Origin: Acidobacteriota bacterium
Lineage (GTDB): Bacteria; Actinomycetota; Acidimicrobiia; Spongiisociales; ZC4RG35
NCBI GenBank assembly: GCA_022573225.1
Contig: JACZUI010000005.1
Coordinates: 1 to 64,000 of the forward strand
Length of the DNA: 64,000 nucleotides
Direction: 5' to 3'
Shown here: positions 9,023 through 19,115 of the stretch, in pieces
Layout: each line of letters starts with the position of its first letter
Position numbering within the stretch: the first letter of the stretch is position 1
Made by a program: the position numbers and the translations under genes
Notes under the pieces: generated by a model
Seen by the model: only the letters and a program-made list of their open reading frames with translations
What the model was told of the DNA's origin: nothing
The model's database searches: none

Positions 9023-9413
9023 GAGAGTCTCCTACATTGACTCATCGGCCATTGTGAAGCTGGTCGTACGGGAGCCGGAATCTGCTGCCTTGAGTCGATA
9101 TCTACGACACAAGAGACCCCTGGTGTCGAGTGCGCTGGCCCGAGCCGAGGTGACCAGAGCCTTGTCCCATCTAGGCGAGCCGGTTCAGCGCCGAGGAGAA
9201 GAAGTATTGAAGCGCATCGATCTGGTTCGAATCAGCAATCAGGTGTTGACAACGGCAGGCGCGATGGAACCCCAAGAACTCCGAACGCTTGATGCCATTC
9301 ACCTCGCGACCGCGTCGCTGTTCGGAGACACTCTCAACGGCATCATTTCGTACGACGAGCGAATGGCATTAGCCGCCCAGGCGCTCGGCTGGATCGTGAG
9401 AGCGCCTTCGTAG
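9012..9413 (+). CDS. PIN-domain toxin (VapC-like)
   Basis: 'YIDSSAIVKLVVREPES...LSSALARAEVTRAL...LRTLDAIHLATA'; overlaps the antitoxin 3' end. Confidence 0.9.
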   Translation: MSAERVSYIDSSAIVKLVVREPESAALSRYLRHKRPLVSSALARAEVTRALSHLGEPVQRRGEEVLKRIDLVRISNQVLTTAGAMEPQELRTLDAIHLATASLFGDTLNGIISYDERMALAAQALGWIVRAPS

Positions 9414-9502
9414 ATACGCCGGCGTCTGGAACGGCGTTGGCAGGCTTGATTGGTCCGACATCCCCCGGGACGAGTTGATTAGGTTCGTCGCGGCGTCAAC
9501 GC

Positions 9503-11272
9503 TTGGTAGGCATGGAGACTCTCCAACATGATGTTCTGATTGTCGGAGGCGGTGGAGCGGGGCTTCGTGCGGCGATCGCCGTGGCTGAGGAGCATCCCGC
9601 TACAAGCGTCGGTGTGATCTCGAAGGTCTACCCGATGCGGAGCCACACCGTCTCGGCTGAGGGGGGCGCCGCTGCCGTCATCTCTTCGACCGACTCACTC
9701 GAGGACCACGCCTACGACACGATCTCGGGATCCGACTGGCTGGCCGACCAAGACGCCGTCGAGGTTCTTGTCGAGAATGCTGCTGCGGAGATGCTTCAAC
9801 TGGAGCACTGGGGATGTCCATGGAGCCGTGAGCCTGATGGCCACATATCTGTCCGCCCATTCGGTGGCATGAAGCTGGAACGGACCTGGTTTGCCGCCGA
9901 CAAGACCGGTTTCCACCTCCTCCACACCCTCTTCCAGACATCACTCAAGTACGACGAGATCTTCCGGTACGACGAATGGTTCGTCACCAGCCTCATCGTC
10001 GAGGACGGCCGCTGCCAGGGGGTCACCGCCATCGAGATCCGCACCGGGAAGATGCTCTCCATAGGTGCAAAGTCGGTGATTCTCTGCACCGGCGGGGCCG
10101 GCCGGGTCTATCCCTTCACAACAAACGGAAGCATAAAGACCGGAGACGGCATGGCTCTGGCTTACCAGGCCGGAGTGGCGCTGAAGGACATGGAGTTCGT
10201 CCAATACCACCCCACGGGTCTGCCCGGCACCGGAATCCTGATCACCGAGGCCGCCCGGGGTGAGGGCGGGATCCTGGTCAACAACGAGGGTCGACGGTAT
10301 CTCCAGGACTACGACCTGGGTCAGCCTCTCGACCTCAACGACCCCGACCACCCACAGAAACGAACCATGGAGCTGGGCCCCCGGGACCGTCTCTCCCAGG
10401 CCTTCATCCATGAACGGCAGGCCGGTCGCACCTTTGAGGATCCCGCCGGGGACTATGTCCTTCTCGACATTCGCCACCTCGGGGAGCGGGAGATCGACCG
10501 CAAGATCCCGATGGTGCGCGAGTTGGCGGTCCGCTATGTGGGGATTGACCCTGTTTATGAGCCAATCCCCGTTCGGACCGTGGTCCATTACATGATGGGT
10601 GGCATCGACACCGACACTGACGGTGCGACGTCTCTCCCTGGCCTGTTCGCCGCAGGGGAGTGCGCCTGCGTCAGCGTCAACGGAGCCAACCGTCTCGGGT
10701 CCAACTCTCTCACCGAGATCCTCGTTTTCGGTGTCCGCGCCGCGTTGGCAGCGGTCAGCCAGGCCGTCGAGGTGTCATCACCCTCGGATCAACTGCTCGA
10801 GCAGTCGGCGATATCGGAGGAGAGACGGCTGGAGAGCACGTTGTTTCGCCGAGACGGGGGAGGCGAAACCCTCTCCGGAATTCGGTCAGACCTACAGGAG
10901 ACCCTCGAGGAAGGTGCAGGCATTTTCCGTGACGAACCCACGTTGAGACGCACGTGTGCGACGATCGCCGAACTGAAGAGTCGTTATGAGAAGCTGTCCG
11001 TTGGTGACACCAGTAAGACCTTCAACACAGAGCTCGTCTCGGCTCTCGAACTGGGAGCAATGCTCGAAGTCGGGGAGGCAATTGCCCACAGTGCCCTGGC
11101 CCGAACGGAGTCCCGGGGGTCTCACCAGCGGACCGACCACCCCCACCGCGACGACGACCACTTTCTCAAGCACACGCTCGTCCACCGGGGTGAGGGCGAT
11201 CCGACGATCGGGTACAAGGATGTGACCATCACGCGCTGGCCAGTCGGCGAGAGGGTGTACGGGCGTGGTTGA
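9503..11272 (+). CDS. frdA: Fumarate reductase/succinate dehydrogenase flavoprotein subunit
   Basis: '[14 protein letters not shown]', FAD-linking '[10 protein letters not shown]', '[21 protein letters not shown]', '[19 protein letters not shown]'. Start could be 9512. Confidence 0.92.
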   Translation: MVGMETLQHDVLIVGGGGAGLRAAIAVAEEHPATSVGVISKVYPMRSHTVSAEGGAAAVISSTDSLEDHAYDTISGSDWLADQDAVEVLVENAAAEMLQLEHWGCPWSREPDGHISVRPFGGMKLERTWFAADKTGFHLLHTLFQTSLKYDEIFRYDEWFVTSLIVEDGRCQGVTAIEIRTGKMLSIGAKSVILCTGGAGRVYPFTTNGSIKTGDGMALAYQAGVALKDMEFVQYHPTGLPGTGILITEAARGEGGILVNNEGRRYLQDYDLGQPLDLNDPDHPQKRTMELGPRDRLSQAFIHERQAGRTFEDPAGDYVLLDIRHLGEREIDRKIPMVRELAVRYVGIDPVYEPIPVRTVVHYMMGGIDTDTDGATSLPGLFAAGECACVSVNGANRLGSNSLTEILVFGVRAALAAVSQAVEVSSPSDQLLEQSAISEERRLESTLFRRDGGGETLSGIRSDLQETLEEGAGIFRDEPTLRRTCATIAELKSRYEKLSVGDTSKTFNTELVSALELGAMLEVGEAIAHSALARTESRGSHQRTDHPHRDDDHFLKHTLVHRGEGDPTIGYKDVTITRWPVGERVYGRG

Positions 11273-12014
11273 CCGGGCGATCCTCGAGGTGTACCGCTAT
11301 CTGCCCGACGAAGAGACCGAGTCGAGATTCCAGAGCTACGAGATCGCCTACCAGGACGACTGGGTGGTGCTCGACGCGCTCAACTACGTCAAAGCCGAGG
11401 TCGACTCGACTCTCAGCTTTCGATGGTCGTGTCGGATGGGAGTCTGCGGGAGCTGCGGAATGATGGTCAACGGCGAGCCCAAGCTCACCTGCGAGACCTT
11501 CGTCAGGGACTACGACACCGAGACCATCAAGATTGAGCCCCTCGCCCACTTCCCCGTCATCCGTGATCTCGTCATCAACATGGACGACTTCATGGAAAAA
11601 CTGCCGACGGTTTCACCGTGGCTGATCCCAGACGAGGAAAGGTCGGTCGAGGACGGCGAGTTTCTCCAGACACCGGCCCAAGTCGCCCATTACCAGCGGT
11701 TCTCCATGTGTATCAACTGCATGCTTTGCTATTCGGCCTGCCCGGTTTATGGCCTCGATTCGTCGTTCACCGGCCCGGCGGTCCTGGCTCTGGCCGAGAG
11801 ATACAACCTCGACTCCCGAGATGGCGGGAAGAAGGAGAGGGCCGACGCGATCACAGCTCACGAGGGGATCTGGGAGTGCACCTATGTAGGCGAGTGCACG
11901 CAGGTCTGCCCCAAAGGGGTCGACCCGGCAGGCGCGATTCAGATGCTCAAGCTGTCCTACTCCCTCGATTGGGCCAAGTCGCTTGTCATGCCGAAGGGAG
12001 GCGGTGGCGCATGA
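11265..12014 (+). CDS. frdB: Fumarate reductase/succinate dehydrogenase iron-sulfur subunit
   Basis: '[15 protein letters not shown]', '[14 protein letters not shown]', '[17 protein letters not shown]'. Confidence 0.93.
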   Translation: MVDRAILEVYRYLPDEETESRFQSYEIAYQDDWVVLDALNYVKAEVDSTLSFRWSCRMGVCGSCGMMVNGEPKLTCETFVRDYDTETIKIEPLAHFPVIRDLVINMDDFMEKLPTVSPWLIPDEERSVEDGEFLQTPAQVAHYQRFSMCINCMLCYSACPVYGLDSSFTGPAVLALAERYNLDSRDGGKKERADAITAHEGIWECTYVGECTQVCPKGVDPAGAIQMLKLSYSLDWAKSLVMPKGGGGA

Positions 12015-12391
12015 CCAAGGAGTTGATTCGGCCGCTGCCACGCACCTGGTGGCTGCGAAAGCAGAGCTATTTGGTGTTCATGATCAGGGAGCTGACCAGC
12101 CTGGTTGTGTTTGCCTATGCCGCGCTTCTAGTGGGAATGATATTGACTGCGAGTGACGACGCTTCCTTCTCCGGGCTGTTCGAATTCCTGGAGAGCACGA
12201 CAAGCGTCGTCATCCATGTCGGTCTGTTCATATTTGCCATGTTTCACACCATCACCTGGATCGCCCTCACCCCAAAGGTGCTGGTGCTCTGGCGAGGCGA
12301 CGAGCAGATCGAACCCGATGTGATCGCCGGCGCCAACGGCATTCTCTTCCTTTTGGTATCCGGTGGCGTGTTGTGGTTGGTGCTTGGATGA
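12011..12391 (+). CDS. frdC: Fumarate reductase membrane subunit C
   Basis: ATG 12011: '[42 protein letters not shown]'; three-TM pattern, ATGA overlap with frdB. Confidence 0.85.
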   Translation: MTKELIRPLPRTWWLRKQSYLVFMIRELTSLVVFAYAALLVGMILTASDDASFSGLFEFLESTTSVVIHVGLFIFAMFHTITWIALTPKVLVLWRGDEQIEPDVIAGANGILFLLVSGGVLWLVLG

Positions 12392-12729
12392 GCTCGGGAC
12401 CCGACCGGGCTGCCCCGTTGCTCTGGCTTCTCTTCTCCGGCGGGGGAACCGCGTCGGCGATGCTCCTCCCGGCCATGGTGATTGTCACCGGGGTGGCAGT
12501 CCCAGCGGGGTGGGTGGCCGAGGGCGACCTGCTGTCGCTGATCAGGAATCCTCTGACACGGCTTGTCCTGGTGGTCCTGGTCTTCCTTTTCCTTTTCCAC
12601 TGGGCTCACAGATTCAGGTATGCGCTGGTCGACCTGGGGCTTGGCCGTCTCGGTCGCCAGGCCTGGCTGTTTTATGGGACGGCGGTGGCGGGAACGATCC
12701 TCGCTGCGTTGGCCGCCCTCCGTCTCTAG
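12388..12729 (+). CDS. frdD: Fumarate reductase membrane subunit D
   Basis: 'MSSGPDRAAPLLWLLFSGGGTASAMLLPAMV...LFLFHWAHRFRYALVDLGL'; ATGA overlap with frdC. Confidence 0.85.
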   Translation: MSSGPDRAAPLLWLLFSGGGTASAMLLPAMVIVTGVAVPAGWVAEGDLLSLIRNPLTRLVLVVLVFLFLFHWAHRFRYALVDLGLGRLGRQAWLFYGTAVAGTILAALAALRL

Positions 12730-12769
12730 GCCAATGGTCTTCTACTAGCGTCGGACGCATGGGGCATGG

Positions 12770-13264
12770 ATGACAGAAGAGTTTGAGCTGAAGGCCATCA
12801 CTCCCGACGGCATCAATGCCGCCACCGGGCGGGCCGAGCACTATCGGTTGCTCAACCAGCCGGTGCAGGCACAGAGCATCTGTCATGACGTCCTGGCAAT
12901 CGACCCCGAGAGCCAGCGGGCTCTGGTGGTGCTGGTGCTCGCGATCACAGACGAGTTCAAGAGCGGCGCCTCATCTGCCAACGATGCCAAGACCTACGCC
13001 AACCAGCTCAGCGATGAGTATGAGCGTCACTATTACAACGGAATCATCGTCGAGCGCCAGGCCCATGCGTTGTTGACCAAAGGTCCCAGCGCTGCCTTTG
13101 CCTATGACGGGTTCCGGGAGGCGATGGAGTGGTTTGAGAAGGCCGCCGAATTGCGACCCGAAGGCAACGACGACTCCATCCTCCGTTGGAACTCATGTGT
13201 TCGCACCATCCAGAACCAGAACCTCCATCCCCGCCCGCCCGAGGTGGAACTGGGCCTGGAGTAA
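12770..13264 (+). CDS. TPR-like hypothetical protein
   Basis: Helical repeats 'AEHYRLLNQPVQAQSICHDVLAIDPESQRALVVL'. Confidence 0.6.
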   Translation: MTEEFELKAITPDGINAATGRAEHYRLLNQPVQAQSICHDVLAIDPESQRALVVLVLAITDEFKSGASSANDAKTYANQLSDEYERHYYNGIIVERQAHALLTKGPSAAFAYDGFREAMEWFEKAAELRPEGNDDSILRWNSCVRTIQNQNLHPRPPEVELGLE

Positions 13265-13320
13265 CACCGCCTGGGGTAGGAGATGGGGAATAAATCTGTG
13301 CGTTATACGCTCATATTTGA

Positions 13321-13335
13321 GACATTGTTAATGTC
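13321..13335. promoter_or_regulatory. Dyad GACATT-gtt-AATGTC upstream of lon
   Basis: Perfect inverted repeat in a comparatively AT-rich gap 45 bp before the lon ATG. Confidence 0.4.
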
Positions 13336-13379
13336 ACATCTGGAAACACGCCTTTTCTAACCCCCGCAAGGACATTCGA

Positions 13380-15689
13380 ATGCCAGAAACAGCCCAACTC
13401 ACCCTTCCGGTGCTTCCCCTCCACAACGGTGTGGTTTTCCCTCACATGGTCGTCACCGTTCGAGTCGAGACAGACGAGGCCAAGACGGCCCTGGCCGCGG
13501 CCACCAACACCGGCGGACGTTTGCTCCTCGTCCCGCGAATCGAAGGCCGATATGCAGATGTCGGCACGATCGTCGAAATCCAACAGACCGATCAGGACGG
13601 CGACATCGTTGTCTCCGGCGTGGCCAGAGCTCGCGTCGGAGCCGGATCGGTAGACGAGACCGGCGCCTTGTGGGTGGAGGCCGAGGCGTACCCAGAAGTA
13701 GACGTCATTGACAGCGAATTGGAGGAGCTCGTCACCGAATACCGGGCCGTGGTGAGTGCGGTCTTGGAGAATCGGGGTCTGGCCGGAGTCGCCGAACGGC
13801 TCCTCTCTGTGGACAACCCGTCACAGCTTGCCGACCTCGCCGTCTATTCCCCCGACCTGGCACTGGAACAGAAAGTCGAGCTGCTCGAGGCACTGGACAT
13901 TCGCCACAGGCTGGGACTTCTTCTGGAGTGGATGAGAGAGGTGCTTGCGGACCTCGAACTCCGTCGCAAGGTCCGGAAGGACGCAACCGAGAGCATAGAA
14001 AAAGGCCAGAAGGAGTACATCCTTCGCCAACAGCTCGATGCCATCAAGAAGGAGCTTGGCGAAGAGGATGGCCTGAGCTCCGACTACCGGAAGAAACTCG
14101 AGGAACGGGATCTGCCCGAGCAGGTGGCCGAGGCTATCGAAAGGGAGATCGACCGCCTCGAGCGAATGAGTGAGCAATCCCCGGAGCACTCCTGGATTCG
14201 CACCTGGCTCGACACGATGTTCGACCTTCCACTGGGAATTACGTCGGAGGATCGTCTCGACCTCGACGAGGCCTGGGCGGTTCTCGACGCCGATCACACC
14301 GGACTTCACGATGTGAAGGAGCGAATTGTTGAACACCTCGCCGTTCGCAAGCTCCGCAAGGAGCGCGGGCTCTCCGACAAAGGGGAAAGGAACACAGGCG
14401 CAATCCTGCTCCTCGTCGGCCCTCCCGGCGTGGGCAAGACCTCACTGGGCGAATCGGTGGCAAAGGCTCTGGGCCGCGAATTCGTAAGGGTTTCTCTGGG
14501 CGGGATAAGAGATGAGGCGGAGATCCGTGGCCATCGCCGCACCTATGTGGGCGCTCGTCCGGGCCGTGTCGCCCGCGCGCTCACCGAAGCCGGGACCATG
14601 AATCCGGTGTTCCTATTCGACGAGATGGACAAGGTTGGGGCCGACTGGCGGGGCGACCCTTCATCGGCGCTGCTCGAGGTTCTCGACCCCACTCAGAATC
14701 ACACATTCCGGGACCACTATCTCGAAGTGGACCTTGACCTTTCCGAGGTGTTGTTCATCGCCACCGCCAACGTGGTCGAGACCATTCCCGGCCCGCTGCT
14801 CGACCGGACCGAGGTGATCCGCATCGACGGGTACACCGACAACGAGAAGGTAGAGATTGCACGAGATCATCTCCTGCCGCGCCAGATTCGAAACGCCGGT
14901 TTGGAGCCTGAGGAGCTCGAGGTCACCGATAGTGCTATGGCGGCGATCGTCGACCGCTACACGAGAGAAGCCGGCGTCCGAAACCTCGAGCGGGAATTGG
15001 GCAAGCTGGCCCGCAAGGTTGCCACCGGGGTGGCGCAGCGCGAGTTCTCCGAGGAGTCTGAGTCCGCGACGGCGCTGATCGATGAATCCGACGTCCGGGA
15101 CTACCTCGGCAAGCCCAAGGTTTGGAAGGACGAAGCGTCCGATCGCACCGACGTTCCCGGTGTAGCCACTGGGTTGGCGGTCACCGGAGCCGGTGGTGAT
15201 GTCCTCTTTGTCGAGGCCACCGCCATGGATGGAGAACCCGGCCTGACTCTTACCGGCCAACTCGGCGACGTGATGAAGGAGTCGGCGCAGATCGCCCTCT
15301 CGTATGTCAAGGCTCACGCCAGAGAGTTCGAGATCGACTCGGCCGATACGCAGAAAAGGTTCCATCTACATGTTCCTGCAGGAGCCATTCCGAAGGATGG
15401 GCCTTCGGCGGGGATCACCATGCTGACCGCCCTGGTGTCATTGCTCACAGGCAGGGAAGTGAAGGAGACCGTGGGAATGACCGGGGAGCTCACATTGCAA
15501 GGGAAGGTCCTACCTATCGGTGGCTTGAAGCAGAAGGTGCTGGCCGCTCATCGGGCAGGCCTGACCGAGGTGATCATGCCGAGAAGGAACGAGGCAGATC
15601 TCGACGATGTGCCGGAGCAGGTGCGAAAGGACTTGACCTTCCATATCGCCGACACGGCCTCCGACGTGTTGAGTGCGGCCTTCGACTGA
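13380..15689 (+). CDS. lon: ATP-dependent Lon protease
   Basis: Walker A 'GPPGVGKTSLGESVAKALGREF', catalytic 'PKDGPSAGITM'. Confidence 0.97.
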   Translation: MPETAQLTLPVLPLHNGVVFPHMVVTVRVETDEAKTALAAATNTGGRLLLVPRIEGRYADVGTIVEIQQTDQDGDIVVSGVARARVGAGSVDETGALWVEAEAYPEVDVIDSELEELVTEYRAVVSAVLENRGLAGVAERLLSVDNPSQLADLAVYSPDLALEQKVELLEALDIRHRLGLLLEWMREVLADLELRRKVRKDATESIEKGQKEYILRQQLDAIKKELGEEDGLSSDYRKKLEERDLPEQVAEAIEREIDRLERMSEQSPEHSWIRTWLDTMFDLPLGITSEDRLDLDEAWAVLDADHTGLHDVKERIVEHLAVRKLRKERGLSDKGERNTGAILLLVGPPGVGKTSLGESVAKALGREFVRVSLGGIRDEAEIRGHRRTYVGARPGRVARALTEAGTMNPVFLFDEMDKVGADWRGDPSSALLEVLDPTQNHTFRDHYLEVDLDLSEVLFIATANVVETIPGPLLDRTEVIRIDGYTDNEKVEIARDHLLPRQIRNAGLEPEELEVTDSAMAAIVDRYTREAGVRNLERELGKLARKVATGVAQREFSEESESATALIDESDVRDYLGKPKVWKDEASDRTDVPGVATGLAVTGAGGDVLFVEATAMDGEPGLTLTGQLGDVMKESAQIALSYVKAHAREFEIDSADTQKRFHLHVPAGAIPKDGPSAGITMLTALVSLLTGREVKETVGMTGELTLQGKVLPIGGLKQKVLAAHRAGLTEVIMPRRNEADLDDVPEQVRKDLTFHIADTASDVLSAAFD

Positions 15690-15745
15690 TGCAATAGCGG
15701 ACATTCGCTGCCTCGCCTCAGAAGGCACGCCCTGCCAAATAGCCC

Positions 15746-15792
15746 TTCTGTGAGCCCTTTTTCGCGGCTCACGGAAAGAAAGGCTCACAGAA
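15746..15792. terminator. Nested/alternative hairpins TTCTGTGAGCC...GGCTCAC...GGCTCACAGAA after lon
   Basis: One 5' arm can pair with either of two 3' arms (15766-15772 or 15782-15792). Confidence 0.5.
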
Positions 15793-16886
15793 CGGGAAGA
15801 TCGCTAGATTTCGGCGCGGTGTCCTTCTTGCCATTCTCGATCCGTCGTCTCTGGCTCCTGGCCCGTGGCGCCCTGGTCGATCGAGATCGACCTCGCTTCG
15901 AGTACCTGGGTTCAATAGAGGATCCTGAGCGATTTGTTTGGGCGATCCTTCCTCACGCTGCTCGATCCTTCGCGCCCAGCATTCTCCTTCTTCCGGAGGA
16001 GGAGGCCCGGGCCGCAGCGGTGGGATACCTATACGCCCGGATGCTGGACACCTACGAGGACCTCTCCACCACCCCGTCGGCGACTCGAGACGCGCTCTCC
16101 GCCTTTTCCGGCCGTTTCAGCACGGAACGCCCGGGAAAGGCTCCATCTCCCCCCAGCCCGTCGGCGCCCGATCGCCGCGACCGAACCCACCTTCTGCTGA
16201 TTGAACGCCATCGACTTGTTGACGAAGTCTTTTCGCAACTCAGCACCGGCGATCGAAGCCGGGTCATCCGCCTCATCGAGGACATGGCGTCCGGCATGAT
16301 CGAGTTCTCCGGCATTTTCGAGCGACAGGGCGGAGTCCTGCGCGATGAGCAGCAAGTCCTCGATTATTGCCATCGCGTAATCGGCCTGCCGGCGCTGTTC
16401 GTGATGGAACTCCTGCTAGGCGACCTTTCAGGCGACCAAGCGCGCGACACCATGGAGGTGTCAGCGCTCATACAGCTGGCCAACATCACACGGGATATCG
16501 AGAAGGATCTCCTGCGTGGCATCGCCTACCACCCCGCGCTAGAACCCCATCTCGGCTCCGATGGAAATGGCCCCGCGGCCCCGGATGTGGCCGTGGCCCG
16601 ACGCGATCTCATGGTTTTGGCCACCCAACGTGCCGCTTCCTTTCGCCGGCTGGTCGATGCCGTCGATCTGCCCCGACTCAGCCCCGCCCGAGCTGCCGCC
16701 GTCTTGATGATGCTTTTCACCAATCGCCACTACCGCGATTGTGCCGTCGCGGTCGGGGTGCCCACCCGGTCGGCTCCGCACAGGTTCCCGGCGATGGTCC
16801 TGGCGTCGCTCCCCGCAGCAGTCTCACCTTGGTGGGCCACGCGAGTGTTGCTTCGGGTGGAGAGAGACCTCCTGGCGACGGTCTGA
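15750..16886 (+). CDS. Squalene/phytoene synthase-like prenyltransferase family protein
   Basis: 'YARMLDTYEDL', 'VIGLPALFVMELL', 'LIQLANITRDIEKDLLRGIAYHP'. Start uncertain; GTG near 15819 is plausible because 15746-15792 is a hairpin. Confidence 0.75.
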   Translation: MSPFSRLTERKAHRTGRSLDFGAVSFLPFSIRRLWLLARGALVDRDRPRFEYLGSIEDPERFVWAILPHAARSFAPSILLLPEEEARAAAVGYLYARMLDTYEDLSTTPSATRDALSAFSGRFSTERPGKAPSPPSPSAPDRRDRTHLLLIERHRLVDEVFSQLSTGDRSRVIRLIEDMASGMIEFSGIFERQGGVLRDEQQVLDYCHRVIGLPALFVMELLLGDLSGDQARDTMEVSALIQLANITRDIEKDLLRGIAYHPALEPHLGSDGNGPAAPDVAVARRDLMVLATQRAASFRRLVDAVDLPRLSPARAAAVLMMLFTNRHYRDCAVAVGVPTRSAPHRFPAMVLASLPAAVSPWWATRVLLRVERDLLATV

Positions 16887-16994
16887 GGTCGGGAACGATC
16901 TGAACAGAGATCTCGGCACAATGAGGGGCCAATGGCTGATCTTGAGTGGGGGTAATCTCTGGTTCAGACCAGCCCCTGCTCCAGTCGGAACCGG

Positions 16995-18020
16995 ATGACC
17001 CAGCTTCTTTCCACCACGATTGCCGGAAGCCTCCCCAAGCCACGTTGGTTGAGCACGCCCGAACAGCTTTGGGCGGAGTGGCTCCACGAAGGCGAGTACC
17101 TCGAAGAGGCGAAAGTTGATGCGATTCGCCTTGCGGTGGCAGACCAGGAGGCGGCAGGGCTGGACATCATCTGTGACGGCGAGCAAACCAGACGGCACTT
17201 CGTCACGACCTTCATCGAAGGTCTCGAGGGGATCGACTCGGACAACCGGGCGAGTGTCACGATCCGACAGCGCTACGAGGCATCGGTGCCGAGAGTGGTT
17301 GGGCCGGTTTCCCGAAGCGAAGGTGTTTATGTGGACGATGCCGCGGTTCTCAGGTCACTCACGGACCATCCCATCAAGTATCAGTTGCCTGGTCCGATGA
17401 CGATGACCGATACGCTCGCTGACGATTACTACGGCGACCGTGAGCAACTCGCCATGATCTTCGCCGAGATCCTCAACGAGGAAGCCAAGGAGCTCGAGAG
17501 GGTGGGGGTGGACGTGATCCAGTTCGACGAGCCTGCTTTCAACGTCTTCCTCGACGACGTCGGTGACTGGGGCATGGAAGCGTTAGAGAGAGCGGTCGAT
17601 GGATTGGGGGTCACCACCGCGGTCCACATCTGCTACGGATACGGCGTGAAGGCCAACATCGAGTGGAAGAAGGGCCTCGGAGACGAGTGGCGTCAGTATG
17701 AGAAGACGTTCCCCTTGCTGGCCGACTCGTCGATTGATCAGGTGTCGATTGAAGTCGCGAATTCCAATGTGCCTCTCGAACTCCTCGAATTGCTGAGCGG
17801 AAAAGATGTTCTGGCCGGCGTGATCGACGTTGCCACCGAAACGGTGGAGACACCTCAGCAGGTGGCCGACACCATTCGGGCCGTGCTCCAACACGTCTCA
17901 CCGGAGAACCTCTATCCGTGCACCAACTGCGGAATGGTTCCCCTGCCGCGCCGGGTTGCTCAGGGCAAGATGTCCGCCCTGGCGGAGGGTGCCGCGCTGG
18001 CCAGGGAGGAGCTCTCCTAG
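16995..18020 (+). CDS. Short cobalamin-independent methionine synthase (MetE C-terminal-like) protein
   Basis: 'TTIAGSLPKPRWL...AGLDIICDGEQTR...VDVIQFDEPAFNVF...VHICYGYG...LYPCTNCGMVPLPRRVAQGKM'. About 340 aa, single core domain. Confidence 0.85.
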   Translation: MTQLLSTTIAGSLPKPRWLSTPEQLWAEWLHEGEYLEEAKVDAIRLAVADQEAAGLDIICDGEQTRRHFVTTFIEGLEGIDSDNRASVTIRQRYEASVPRVVGPVSRSEGVYVDDAAVLRSLTDHPIKYQLPGPMTMTDTLADDYYGDREQLAMIFAEILNEEAKELERVGVDVIQFDEPAFNVFLDDVGDWGMEALERAVDGLGVTTAVHICYGYGVKANIEWKKGLGDEWRQYEKTFPLLADSSIDQVSIEVANSNVPLELLELLSGKDVLAGVIDVATETVETPQQVADTIRAVLQHVSPENLYPCTNCGMVPLPRRVAQGKMSALAEGAALAREELS

Positions 18021-18184
18021 GAGTCTGCTGAATAATGCCGTTGGTCGGATCGGCGGCCAGGCGCGCCGCTCGCAAGGACGAGGTTTCGCCACTCCTCGGG
18101 GCGGAATGGCGGGGCCAAGGACACCGCGGGTGGCGATGATCTGGTCGTCGAGATGAGTGACATGCAATGTTTAGCGGGCTCTTA
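18018..18184 (+). mobile_element. Short repeat with imperfect terminal inverted repeats (copy R1, both ends), MITE- or IS-remnant-like
   Basis: Left end TAGGAGTCTGCTGAATAATGCCGTTGGTCGGATCGGC; right end (rc) TAAGAGCCCGCTAAACATTGCATGTCACTCATC; related ends recur at 19600, 30729-30783 and 61083-61115. Begins within the MetE-like stop codon. Confidence 0.6.
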
Positions 18185-18336
18185 ACAACTTGTATCGATA
18201 AGGATCCAACCTCACGGTCCGTCGCTAAACGACCTTCAGTCGCCAAACCCTCCGGTTTCCTCTCTGAACTGTCTAGCTGCGTCGAGGAAGTCGGCACGGG
18301 CCCTGGGGCTTTGCCGAGACGATTGGTGACATACCT

Positions 18337-19032
18337 CTACACGGAGACGACGAGTGACACCGCCACGTAGTGCGCGATGAAGGCGGCGACAGTCAGAGCG
18401 TGGAACACCTCATGGAATCCGAACCAGCGTGGGGAAGGGTTCGGGCGCCTCAGGCCGTAAACCACTGCCCCGAGGCTGTACAAGACCCCACCGACCGCGA
18501 TCAGTACGACGACGGTGACGCCGGCACTGGCGATGAGATCGGGTAGATAGAAAACTGCCACCCACCCGATGACCACGTACACGGTTGTGTACAGCCATCG
18601 AGGTGCGCCGACCCAGAAAACCCTGAATATCACCCCGGCCAGCGCGCCTATCCACACGATCAACAGCAAGGATCGACCCTTGCCGGGTGGCAGGGCTAGG
18701 ACAGCGAAGGGCGTGTAGGTCCCCGCGATGATCAGATAGATGCTCGAATGGTCCAACCGTCTCAGCAGTACCGCTACGCGGGGAGACCACGAGCCGCGAT
18801 GAAACAAGGCGCTGGTACCGAACAGGAGGACAGCAGTCGTTGCGAATATGGCGACAGCTATCCGTGCTTCGTTCGTTGCCGCAGATGCCACGAGAACGAT
18901 TCCGGCCACGACGGCGCAGGGGAACGTCACCGCATGCAGCCACCCCCTGAGCTTTGGCTTGGGAACATCAGGAGGCGTTGTCTCGCGGTTCGCCTCCCGG
19001 TTCGCCTCGCGTGTTGCCTCGCGGTCCTTCAC
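18337..19032 (-). CDS. Hemolysin III/PAQR family membrane protein
   Basis: Seven-TM-like with 'SALFHRGSWSPRVAVLLRRLDHSSIYLIIAGTYTPF' and 'FGFHEVFHALTVAAFIAHYVAV'. Confidence 0.9.
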   Translation of the reverse strand: MKDREATREANREANRETTPPDVPKPKLRGWLHAVTFPCAVVAGIVLVASAATNEARIAVAIFATTAVLLFGTSALFHRGSWSPRVAVLLRRLDHSSIYLIIAGTYTPFAVLALPPGKGRSLLLIVWIGALAGVIFRVFWVGAPRWLYTTVYVVIGWVAVFYLPDLIASAGVTVVVLIAVGGVLYSLGAVVYGLRRPNPSPRWFGFHEVFHALTVAAFIAHYVAVSLVVSV

Positions 19033-19115
19033 GTTCGCAATCTACCGGACACCGACGATGGGTATTGGGTACCGTGGTTTCGTCGACGCGCAAGAGGAGG
19101 AGCGACTCCAATCCC

